Source: Typha latifolia | Taxonomy: Eukaryota; Streptophyta; Magnoliopsida; Poales; Typhaceae | Reading direction: 5' to 3' | Assembly (NCBI GenBank): GCA_019914945.1 | Contig: CM034107.1 | Span: 1-64,000, forward strand | DNA length: 64,000 nt | In this document: positions 35,597 through 45,146 of the stretch, piece by piece | Numbering within the stretch: the stretch's first letter is position 1 | Layout of the letters: each line of letters begins with the position of its first letter | Notes under the pieces: generated by a model | Told to the model about the DNA's origin: nothing | The model's input: only the letters and a program-made list of their open reading frames with translations | Databases searched by the model: none | Translations under genes and position numbers: made by a program

Positions 35597-37867
35597 ATGA
35601 GAGCGAGAGCCAAACGAGTGTTGTTGTCGCGGGAAACGTCTTCTTTCTCCCTGCTCTCCGCCTTCAAATCCTTTAAGAAGAAAGCAGCAATAGCCGTTGG
35701 GCCCTTCTCCTCCACCAAAAGAGCCTTCAAATCCTACGCCGAGACGTGCGCCTCCCTTCTCCGCCGATGCACCGCCATCCCCGATCTCCGTGGCCCTCTC
35801 GGCCTCGCCCTCCACGCCCAAGCCATCCGCTCCGGTATCTCCGCCGACAGCTCCGTCTCCACCAAACTCCTCACAATGTACTCCGCATGGGGCTGTCTTG
35901 CCGACCGCGACCGCATCTTCTCCGAAGCCTTCCATGCCTTCGACCTATTCTCCTTCAATTTCATGATCGCTGCCTACTGTCGCAGCGGCCATCTCAATGC
36001 CGCACGCGACCTTTTCGACAGAATGCCTGAGAGGAACGCCGTCACGTGGACCGCTATGCTCGATGGGCTCATGAAGCACGGCTGTGTCAGCGACGCAGTA
36101 GAGCTGTACAAAAGGAACCCCTTTCGCACAGTCATCTCGTCGACCGCTATGATCAGTGGGTTCGTCCATAACGAGCTCTATTACGAAGCCTTGATCACCT
36201 CTCGCAGTATGCTTGCTTCCGGGTTGATGCCTAATGAGGTAACTTTTACCTGTGTCATTAAAGCTTGCATTGGTGGAGGGGAATTTGGCTTGGCTGAGAG
36301 CGTCCTGGGGCTTATTGTTAAGACTAATTTCGAGCAGCATCTATCAGTCCGCAATTCTTTGATTACTCTGTTCCTGAGAATGGATAACGTTTGCTTGGCT
36401 AGGAGAGTGTTTGATGAGATGGAGGAGAAGGATGTTGTCTCGTGGACTGCTATTCTTGATGTGTACGCTGAGATGGGTGACTTAAAGGAAGCTCATCGGA
36501 TTTTGGACGAGATGCCTAAAAGGAATGAGGTTTCTTGGAGCACGATGATCGCAAGATATGATCAGAATGGGGATGCGTCAGAGGCAATACGGATGTTCGC
36601 CCTCATGCTTAGTGATGGTTGTAGGCCGAATATCTCCTGTTTCTCTAGTGTGCTTAGTGCTTCTGCTAACCTCAAATACATGCTCTTTGGGGCTGGAATA
36701 CATTGCCATGCTTTAAAGGTTGGATTTGACAGCAATGTCTTTGTTGCTAGCTCTCTGGTCAACATGTATTCCAAGTGTGGGAAATCTGATGATGCACATC
36801 TGGTCTTCGACTTGCTTCCAGAGAAGAACATAGTTTCATGGAATTCAATGGTCACAGGATATAGCAATGATGGCAGGATGGAAAAAGCTGAGCAGATCTT
36901 CGGGCGGATGCCTGCAAGAAATATTGCATCTTGGAATGCAATTATCTCTGGTTATGCACAAAACGGGCACTATGCTAAGGCGCTGGAAGCTTTTGATGCT
37001 ATGTTGGTTTCAGGTCAGACCGCTAGCCAGGTGACCTTCTCTAGTGTGCTTCATGCTTGTGCAAGTCTGTCTTGGTTGGAGAAAGGGAAGTATCTTCATT
37101 CTAAGGTCGTGAAGCTTGGAATTCAGAATGATGTTTTCATGGGAACAGCACTTGTTGATATGTATGCCAAATCAGGAGACATAGAGAGCTGCAAGAGAGT
37201 GTTTTCTAGGATGCCTGAAAAGAATGAGGTCTCCTGGACTGCAATGATTCAAGGGCTTGCAGACAATGGCTTAGCACAGGAGTCAATTCCATTATTTGAG
37301 GAGATGAGAGTGACAGAAACAATTCCAACTGAATATACATTTCTGTCTGTTCTTCTTGCCTGTGCACGTTGTGGCTTGGTAGATAAAGCTCTCCATTACT
37401 TTGAATCAATGCAAACATTGTATGGCATCTCACCAGAAGAGAAGCACTACACTTGCATGGTTGATGTACTTGCTCGAGCTGGTCATTTGAGAGAGGCTGA
37501 GGAATTCCTTGGAGTGATGCCAATTAAGGCAGAAGCTAACGGGTGGGCAGCTCTCTTGAGTGCTTGTAGCACGTATCAGAATGAGGAGATTGGGGAGAGA
37601 GCTGCTAAGAAGCTTCACGAGTTGGAAAAGGAGAATGCAGCAGGCTATGTCTTACTATCGAATGTGTATGCCTCTTCTGGGAAATGGAAAGATGTAGCTA
37701 GGGTGCGGACGTTGATGAGGGGGATAGGGATAAAGAAAGGTGGAGGGTGCAGCTGGATTCAAACAAGAGATCAATTTCATACATTCTTCTCTTGGGATGT
37801 AAAGCATCAAATGTCCTCAGAGATCTACGAGATTTTAGTACTATTGATGTGGGAATTGTCAGCTTAG
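35597..37867 (+). CDS. Pentatricopeptide repeat protein, PLS class with E domain
   Basis: Intronless gene for 756 residues. The N-terminus (about 1-45) is rich in Arg, Lys, Ser and Ala with few acidic residues, fitting an organelle transit peptide. From about residue 50 to 640 there is a series of PPR units with typical phrases: N-A-V-T-W-T-A-M-L-D-G, R-N-E-V-S-W-S-T-M-I, N-I-V-S-W-N-S-M-V-T-G-Y, N-I-A-S-W-N-A-I-I-S-G-Y, and L-V-D-M-Y-A-K-S-G-D. The C-terminus has an E motif (G-W-A-A-L-L-S-A-C, then Y-V-L-L-S-N-V-Y-A-S-S-G-K-W, and G-C-S-W-I) and stops shortly after the E+ region, with no DYW deaminase domain. Such proteins bind organelle RNA site-specifically, usually for C-to-U editing with a partner deaminase in trans. 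The specific RNA target cannot be told from the sequence here. The first 500 bases are strongly GC-rich. Confidence 0.93.
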   Translation: MRARAKRVLLSRETSSFSLLSAFKSFKKKAAIAVGPFSSTKRAFKSYAETCASLLRRCTAIPDLRGPLGLALHAQAIRSGISADSSVSTKLLTMYSAWGCLADRDRIFSEAFHAFDLFSFNFMIAAYCRSGHLNAARDLFDRMPERNAVTWTAMLDGLMKHGCVSDAVELYKRNPFRTVISSTAMISGFVHNELYYEALITSRSMLASGLMPNEVTFTCVIKACIGGGEFGLAESVLGLIVKTNFEQHLSVRNSLITLFLRMDNVCLARRVFDEMEEKDVVSWTAILDVYAEMGDLKEAHRILDEMPKRNEVSWSTMIARYDQNGDASEAIRMFALMLSDGCRPNISCFSSVLSASANLKYMLFGAGIHCHALKVGFDSNVFVASSLVNMYSKCGKSDDAHLVFDLLPEKNIVSWNSMVTGYSNDGRMEKAEQIFGRMPARNIASWNAIISGYAQNGHYAKALEAFDAMLVSGQTASQVTFSSVLHACASLSWLEKGKYLHSKVVKLGIQNDVFMGTALVDMYAKSGDIESCKRVFSRMPEKNEVSWTAMIQGLADNGLAQESIPLFEEMRVTETIPTEYTFLSVLLACARCGLVDKALHYFESMQTLYGISPEEKHYTCMVDVLARAGHLREAEEFLGVMPIKAEANGWAALLSACSTYQNEEIGERAAKKLHELEKENAAGYVLLSNVYASSGKWKDVARVRTLMRGIGIKKGGGCSWIQTRDQFHTFFSWDVKHQMSSEIYEILVLLMWELSA

Positions 37868-40800
37868 ACATAACATGTCTACAGGCTCAGATTATCCGAG
37901 ATTAATTAACGAAGATATTTTTCCCAAGTTATATAATTGACCTCTTTTGTTCTAAAACTCCAAGGGTTTGGCCTCCTGTTAAATAGCTTTAAACAATGGC
38001 AAACGACAAAAAAACCTGAATGCTGGTTTCTCTTCATGTATTTGAGGATCTAATTACGTGCAACACATATATATGGTAGTTGGTAATCTACACAGAGTTC
38101 TTAATGTTGCAAGGGCATAGGAGATTTTGAAGAAAGAATCTGATGCATAACAACGTCTTAATTATAGAGTTGAGAAGAAAAAGTAGGGAGAAATAATTAA
38201 ACCCGAGGAATCCACCAATCGGGGTGTTGGAATCCATCGACGTTGGAATCCACCAACAAATACTCAATAGTCAAAAGCTCTCAAAATATTCATTAACCAA
38301 TAAAAGATGATCACAAGTCTTTATATAAGCCAAATAAAGTAAAAGATAAAAGACGAAAATAGCCCTAGAATGTGACTAAAGACAAGATGAAAAAATAGCC
38401 CTAGAAGTTAACTAGTCACAACCCTCGTTAAGCAAAGGGCCATTACGAGAATAAACGTGACAAAAAATGGTATCCCCATCAGAATCTTCTCACCAGTTAT
38501 AGAAATCAGGGGCTGGATTAACCAAGATAAATTTGCTCTTCCAGCAAGTCAAAAATTTTGTTCATACGATGAGTCCCATGTAAGTAATGATGTTATGGAC
38601 TTGGAAGTCATTCATTCAATAGCAGTGCAGATGTTGCAGTAACTAATCTTGATCTGTTTCCAAACATTGTAGAAATCACATTTCTCCTATTTATGCCCAA
38701 CTTTTTTACTGAACTGTTTCGATGCTCTGTGCCATCATAATTTTTAAGTATTCAGCACGTAGCTCCTAATGATACAATCAGCTCCATCAACAATGGCAGA
38801 TATCTATATAAAGTAGGTGAGTTTTGCAAGATTTGATCCATTTTATGTTATTTGGTCAGCCAGTTATCAATTATCTGAATTAGATGTGGTTGAGGTGCTG
38901 AGTGACAACCATTTCTTTCAGTGATCATATGTCGAGGAACTTCTGGGAATAGCACTCAGATTTCCTACCACTTTTGCAAAGTTGGAGAAACTTTTGGAGA
39001 ATAGGTCGGTTAAGCACTCAATCTTGGATAATTACTTCATCTTGATTTATGCAACTGTTACCCATCTTAAGCAGCTCACATTGCCATTAACATGAAAGTA
39101 TGAAACTACTACTTTATAATGATATCAGATATTTAGTCAAGGAATTGGATATTCTTTTTCTTCAAACTTGGAATCTGCTTTTTTGGTTACAACAGCGAAG
39201 TTCTTTCTATATTGGAATTACAAAGGTTAGTGGCTACTCAGTGATTCCAATCTTTTCTTAAGTCTTTTTTTCTATTAAATCTCAAGTGTAAATATAAAGT
39301 ACAGATCCATAAATCTGCTATCTATCTTATCCAAACATTACAATGAGGGATAGGTAGAGGCTTGAATCCATACCGTTCTGATGAGGTCGTAGATGCAATT
39401 CAACAAGTCATTGACAGCCTTTGAAGAGTCGGTTAAGACCCACAAAAGATAGAGGATTTACAGTGTGTTGTGAACGTGGCTGCATGTTCATGGAAGGGAA
39501 AAAAGGTGAAGGTAAATATTTCCAATAATCAACTGGTTTTTAGAAACAGCCTAGTAGGTGATGGCTTGTCAGAACATTACTGCCTTAGATGGATGGGCAG
39601 CAAGAAGAAACTGACAGCTGTGATCCGCTGAATAGATTTCTCTCTTAAATAATAATTCCTCGAACTGACCTTTATTTTAAAAATTAAAAAAAAAAATTCC
39701 CTTGAACTGACCTTGTGCTGTTCTTAGGAATCACAAAGCCTATATCGGCTTGCAAAAATCACAAGAAATGGTGCCGAGAGAGTTAAAGGCGATGAGGAGT
39801 GGGAAAATGATGGTGCATAAGCTGTTAACCAAATTCACTTCACAAGCTAATAGAAATCTCTGAAAACTAAACTGTACATTTATAACTTGATGGAATTGAA
39901 AGAAAATTTCAGAAGGTAATTGACAGGAATATACAATGCACAGGAAGAAACGTCCAAGCGTAGGCCTTTTGATTCATCAATCATGCAATATTTGCTATGT
40001 AGAGAAATGAAGAGCAGAGTAAATAGATATGAGAAAGAAATATAAAGTTGAGTTAATTACGTCCACACCCTCTTAAATTATACTTGGTTTTTATGGGACT
40101 CTTTTAACCTTTTTAAGTTACAATAACTCTGCTAAACTTTGAGGCAAAGTAAGACGGCTAACAACAATGACGAAAAACACATTAATGATAATTATACTCT
40201 TAATAAGTAACTAGCTCATATAAAATAGAATTAGTATAGTTTTTTAAGTTTTTTTAAACGTGCTCATCTCCCCCACCTTCCCTTCCCTATTTCCCTACCT
40301 CACCATCAAATCTTGATGGACTGTGTGCAAGAATTCATCTGCCGACCTTAAGGAGAAGCTTCTACATGTGGCAGCCAAGGACAGCAAGCGCTAGGGTGAT
40401 GATCGTCTTCTTCCACTTCCTTGTCTCCGACCATGGTCTCGAGCCGCTGGTCCAGTTTGCTTTCCCCAGCTCTGGTTCAAGTTCTACCACTTCAACCCGA
40501 ACCGAATTTGGAACTTCATCTCCACCTTGGTCTGCCACGCTGGTCGATAGCTATGCTACTTCAACACAGAGGTGATGATGCTGACTGTTTGAGTACACCT
40601 GGTGAATCGAGCAATGGATGGAGATCTAGAAGGTCGATCGTATTTACAAGACGGGCTCACTGTTGCTATTCCTGCTCGTGTTTGCCGAACGTGTGGCGCC
40701 CGTCGAGCATAAGTGGAACCAACATGGCAGGGACGGCCTCGCCGCAGTGCCCATTGGTCGTGGTGGATCTTCCGCCACCCTCGCCCCAGTGTGTCCTTGC

Positions 40801-41032
40801 CTTCAAGGCAATGGTCAACTTCGCGCGATGTGGGAGCTGCACCATCCTCTTCGACCGCAGCAGGCATACGGATCCACCAGCTTTGCCCCTTGAGATCCGT
40901 GCAACCCCCGATTGCTGCCGATGGTGAGGCCGAGGAAGGGGGAGGAGGGGAATGTAGGGGGAAAGTCAGTGATGGTAAAGGAGAGGAAATGGTGATGGTG
41001 AGCGACGATTGAAGTAAAGTAAAATTAAATTC

Positions 41033-41079
<47 letters not shown>

Positions 41080-41574
41080 CAATTTAATTAAAGGGTCAAA
41101 TGAAATTAAAGTTCTCTAAAAAGGCATCTAGCTTATTTTGGGGCTAATTAAGTCTGATATAACTAACACATAAGTTGATTCAATTTTTTTAATGGTACAG
41201 TAACCGAAGGATAACATTGAAACTTCTCAAAAGTTTAAGAGACGTTGCAACCTAAAATGTTTAAGGAATTTTCATAAAAATTGGTACAGTTCCGGGGGTG
41301 AAAAAGGTAACTAACCCTATAAAGTTTGAAAATCGAATGGACTGTGCTGTGCTACCATCTTGCTTTCTTTACAACTTGGTTTTAGCTTGCTGCTTGCTTC
41401 ATCAGCCAGCATATGTACATCATAGTTAGCCAGCTCCTGAGCCAATAGTACAGGAAGCAATTTCACCGAAAAATAGATAAAACTCTCTATACTGTGTGAT
41501 TCAATTAATTCGGTGCGCGAAAAAAAGAAGGTACCGAAAGAGCCAAAGAGGAACAATTAATGTGCATTTGTTAA
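37868..41574. other. Intergenic region between the PPR gene and the desaturase pseudogene
   Basis: The stretch 38190-38440 contains repeated short phrases (ttggaatccaccaa, aaaatagccctagaa) that look like LTR retroelement ends. The stretch 40330-40990 is distinctly GC-rich, with overlapping open frames of 69-168 codons, but codon patterns shift between frames and no domain is recognisable; it may be a decayed gene fragment. An (AT)n tract follows at about 41038-41077. I find no intact gene. Confidence 0.45.
41038..41077. repeat. (AT)n microsatellite
   Basis: An uninterrupted TA run of about 20 units directly after the GC-rich block at 40330-40990. Confidence 0.95.
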
Positions 41575-42722
41575 TCATCCATGGGTGTTGACAATTTCCC
41601 GCAACAAATTCCTGGGCTGGGGATTGGCAAGGTCCCTCGCCTGCAGGGCGGCGGTCTCGAGGTTGGCCTTCTAGAAGGAGAAGCTCGAATAAGGCAAGAC
41701 GTGCATCCCGTTGAGCTCCTTCACGAAAGGCAAGATCTTGCCGAGGTGGCACTTGGTTAAGTGAGGGAAGAGATGGTGCTCCACCTAAAACCGCAACCTA
41801 TCGTGGAATGATCCATCCATGGATAGCTAGGGGGACCACGTACACGCAGGTTGAGAAGTGATTCTGGTCGAACTGCACATGTTGGGTCCTTGTGATGGTG
41901 CAGTTGGCAAGCACGAAAATGGTGTACTCGCCCCAGCTAGCGAGGCAGAACCAGAAGACGGCGACCCCGAGGAGCTCCTGGCATGCTCTCCATCTTAGAG
42001 AGGAGCAGCAAGAATGACTGGGCGAAGAGGTTGGCATTAGCGATGCGCATGACGGGACCAAAAGCCAGTATTGGTAGCAGACGAGGGCGGCGTGGTTGAG
42101 GCGATAGAAGGGCATGTTTCGCTCATAAAAGGCAGTGGTCAGCGGTGCCAACCGCACGTCCGGGTTGAAACCGAGGATGTTCCGCTCCACCACCTGCACT
42201 ACCCTATTTAGTCCTCTGCTTGCCGTGATTTTGTAGTGCCCCAGGTTGTGACTGTCTACCCCTATTAGGCCCATGAGAGTCGTGCTACACAGGTGGACAA
42301 TGGTGCTCTCTAATGTGATGAAATAGTAGACAGCGACAGATAACATGAGGAGCATGCTAAAGAGACAAAGGATGGGGACGTAGCCCTTCTTCTCGAAGAG
42401 GCCCATGCAAGAGAAGTTTGAGACGAGGCGTCAGTAGTTACGAGAGACGTCAGAGAAGCAGTAGTCGGAGAGGTGGGCCACATAAAAGCAATCAAGATGG
42501 GACCAGGCCGAGCCTAGATGGTAGGCCATGAAGGCGTCGGTCATGCCATGTCTCGCAAGGGTGAGTAGGGGGATGTCGCCTTCGAGGTGGTCTTTGAGCC
42601 ACCTCTTCACGTCGTAGACCTTGCAATGGATGTAGATCCATAGGTCCGATGGGGCATTGTGCTTCCGGAGCTCCTCTGAGGTAATGTACCTCCGAGACAC
42701 AAGGTTTTTGTTCTCATCGATC
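41575..42722 (-). pseudogene. Sphingolipid delta-8 (cytochrome b5-fusion) desaturase pseudogene
   Basis: This is an intronless relic of a plant sphingoid long-chain-base delta-8 desaturase, a front-end desaturase with an N-terminal cytochrome b5. The b5 entry is clear (R-R-Y-I-T-S-E-E-L-R-K-H, V-K-R-W-L-K-D-H), but the haem motif H-P-G-G reads H-L-E-G. The first histidine box is altered (D-S-H-N-L-G-H), and the segment holding the second box (the H-N-A-H-H area) is deleted. The third box keeps V-E-H-H but its Gln codon is TAG (41785-41787). A second stop at 41671-41673 replaces a Trp codon near the C-terminus. The expected start codon is missing: the frame runs into I-D-E-N-K-N-L-V-S-R-R-Y without an ATG, and frameshifts separate the parts. 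It cannot make an active enzyme. Intact members of this family are usually single-exon, so lack of introns does not by itself prove retroposition. Confidence 0.88.
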
Positions 42723-43801
42723 CTCGCCTATCGTAGTTGTTGTCATTCTACTAGGTTCCCTTCTCCTCCTCTTCACTCCCCGTTTCAACAATATCATATT
42801 TCAAATAAAGGGAGGGAGGGAGGGAACGAGGAAGCCCCAATTCTCCTCCTTGCCTCTCCTTTGCTCTGCTGGACACCAGCAATATTGTTGTGATAGATCA
42901 GTCGTTCTTCTAGAGGAGGAAACGGCTATAGTGGGGTTAGGCCAAATCGACTAGTATCGTCATCACATTCAAGTATTCAACGACAATGCATGAAAGTGAA
43001 AACTATCCAATCTGACACCATACGAGTTCTTATCTCAGTCCGTAACAAATAGCAGCTGTTTTTCTTCTTGCACCGTTCGAAAATATTTATTATTTGATCA
43101 TGTTCTTAAGTTAAGCCGTACTAATACCCCGATCAATTTCGTATGTATTATCAAAATATAGGCTGGATGGACAAGCCCACTAACTTTCTTAAATTAAGCC
43201 GGCTTAATACCCTGATTAATTTCGTATGTATGTATGTAGGTATGTATCAAAATATAGGCCGGATGGACAAGCCCACTAACTTAACTTGGGTTCAAGTCAA
43301 GCACATGGACCCGGCCGCAAACCTTCGGCCTGACCCAGGTTACCAGGTAACCTGTAGTAAATTGTGACTCTCAGCTATAGTATATATTAATCTTCTAATC
43401 AAACTTTAGGTGTCTTCTGTATGAGATATGAGAATATATATATATATATATACTATATAGGATGAGACCTTCCTGGCTTCCTGCTAACTAAGCATCGTTA
43501 TTTTGCTAAATAAGGAGACACATACATGCATGGATGGCCAAATCCGGCTACAATGAAGGTAAGCCCACAAAAGCCCATTCTCTAGTATTTCCCACCCATT
43601 CCTTTGAACGACCCGAACGGTCAAGAGAAAACTGCGGGGGAATCCGATAACTGTCTCTATCCCGGCCTGACCGTTATAACACCACCTCTCCATCCCTGCG
43701 TATCCAATCTTATAAGAATCTTAAGTATTTTTTTTTAATAATTTTTTTGGCAACCTCTCTAGGCTGGTCTGATAGGGCTGAGGCTGAGCCGGTGAAGAAA
43801 A
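42723..43801. other. Intergenic region upstream of the PMEI gene
   Basis: It contains a tandem duplication (43105-43281) and a short (AT)n tract at about 43436-43452. A possible TATA-like cttataagaatc lies at about 43709, some 90 bases before the PMEI start. No gene is supported. Confidence 0.45.
43105..43281. repeat. Tandem duplication, about 85-95 base unit
   Basis: Copy 1 (43105-43186) and copy 2 (43188-43281) share cttaa-ttaagccg, aatttcgtatgtat, tcaaaatatagg and ggatggacaagcccactaac. Copy 2 is longer because of extra GTAT units. The duplication lies about 520 bases upstream of the PMEI gene. Confidence 0.85.
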
Positions 43802-44365
43802 ATGGCACATCACAAATCCTTTCTATTGCCGCCTCTTCTGGCCGCCGCCACTCTCCTCCTCGCCCTACTCGCAGCCAGCGGCGAGGCTCGCCACCTCCAC
43901 CGCATCAACCGGCACTCCCTCTTCAACGCCGCCGCCTTGTGCCGGAATGCCCAACACATCGATCTCTGCAACGACCTCGCCAAATCACCCGGCGTCTCGT
44001 CGCCACTGTCTCTAGTCGGGGCCGCAGTGCGTATAGCCGCGTCCAAGGCCGAGAGGGCTCAGACCGAAGTCGGCCAACTCGTGGCGTCGCCTGCCACAAG
44101 TAAAATTCTGAAGGAATGCCTCCAGTCGTGCCAGGATAGCTATGGATCCGCCCTAGACTCATTGCACCACACGGAGAATCTCCTTCATAGCGGCGGGAGG
44201 CACGCCGACGTCATGACCGAGCTGACGGCAGCCAGCACCTTCGTCGAGACATGCAGCGATTCTTTCGACGATTTCCCGGAGGTCCAGTCGCCGATTGATC
44301 ACCTCCAAAGCAACCTGGGCAAGCTGGTCAGCACCAGCCTTGATCTGGCGGCTGCCTTGAAGTGA
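43802..44365 (+). CDS. Pectin methylesterase/invertase inhibitor (PMEI) domain protein
   Basis: Single-exon gene for 187 residues. A strong signal peptide (about 1-29, L-L-L-A-L-L-A-A-S-G-E-A) predicts secretion to the wall. The mature part is an all-helical PMEI fold. Cys47 and Cys56 (L-C-R-N-A-Q-H-I-D-L-C) form the usual hairpin pair. Cys106, Cys110 and Cys151 include the second conserved pair, with one extra cysteine at the C-L-Q-S-C motif. The motif C-Q-D-S-Y-G-S-A-L-D-S-L and the later T-F-V-E-T-C are family hallmarks. Members inhibit pectin methylesterases or acid invertases in 1:1 complexes; which target applies cannot be decided from sequence. The start is the only ATG before the signal peptide. 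The GC content is high, in contrast to its AT-rich flanks. Confidence 0.92.
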   Translation: MAHHKSFLLPPLLAAATLLLALLAASGEARHLHRINRHSLFNAAALCRNAQHIDLCNDLAKSPGVSSPLSLVGAAVRIAASKAERAQTEVGQLVASPATSKILKECLQSCQDSYGSALDSLHHTENLLHSGGRHADVMTELTAASTFVETCSDSFDDFPEVQSPIDHLQSNLGKLVSTSLDLAAALK

Positions 44366-45146
44366 AAGATATAAATAGAGGCGATTAAGGGTACGTGTTA
44401 AGTATGTATGTATACATCATAAAGATTAATGGAATTAAGGAAGAGTATGGGGATCGACTTGAGGAGGGTGGAGATGCGTGCATCGTGTAATAGCATCTAA
44501 TAAATTATTGGTGTTGCGAACCTCTAAATTCATGTTTTGGTAATTCCTTAGCGTTTTGAGATATGAGGTATTGTCTCTGTCTCGTTTAGTTGCCAAAGTT
44601 TAGTTGATCTCAATTAACAATTAATAGACTGATGTTGTTTCTACCTGTCTCCTATGTATAGCATTGCTTCTGTACGTCTATCAAGTGATCAGCCTAGTGC
44701 TCTGGGGATATCATCATGTTCTTTTGCAAATTAAGTTTGTTCTATAAAGGGAATTTAGCTCTGTCAATCAGTCAATGCATTGCTTATTTATAACCTAAAT
44801 TTCTTCCTGATCAAAAAGGGTTAGGACCTTGCTTTCGACCCAATATTCATACAATCAATATAATTACATAGTAATTGATCGGCAAAAATAAATCTTGATT
44901 GCAGGACGCGTGCACCGTTAATTCCACTTTGTGTACGCGGTCACCGTTATTTCCTCTTTGAAACTTTATACTGGTAATATTTTATGAATTTTACTGTCTA
45001 GTACCATTCAAGTACAAACATGAGATGTAATTCAATGTATACACGTTAATTTACTCAATTTCTTATATCGATCCTTGATGACATGTCAACTTATACGTAT
45101 GTAATTCCATGTACGTATATATGCATCTAACAATACTATTCCAAAA
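44366..45146. other. 3' spacer between PMEI and SDR genes
   Basis: The convergent 3' ends of the PMEI and short-chain dehydrogenase genes meet here. The sequence is AT-rich and I see no gene or clear repeat. Confidence 0.5.

Noticed and set aside
35697..36030. Overlapping Pro/Arg-rich and Gly-rich open frames on both strands
   Set aside because: They are by-products of the GC-rich 5' part of the PPR gene.
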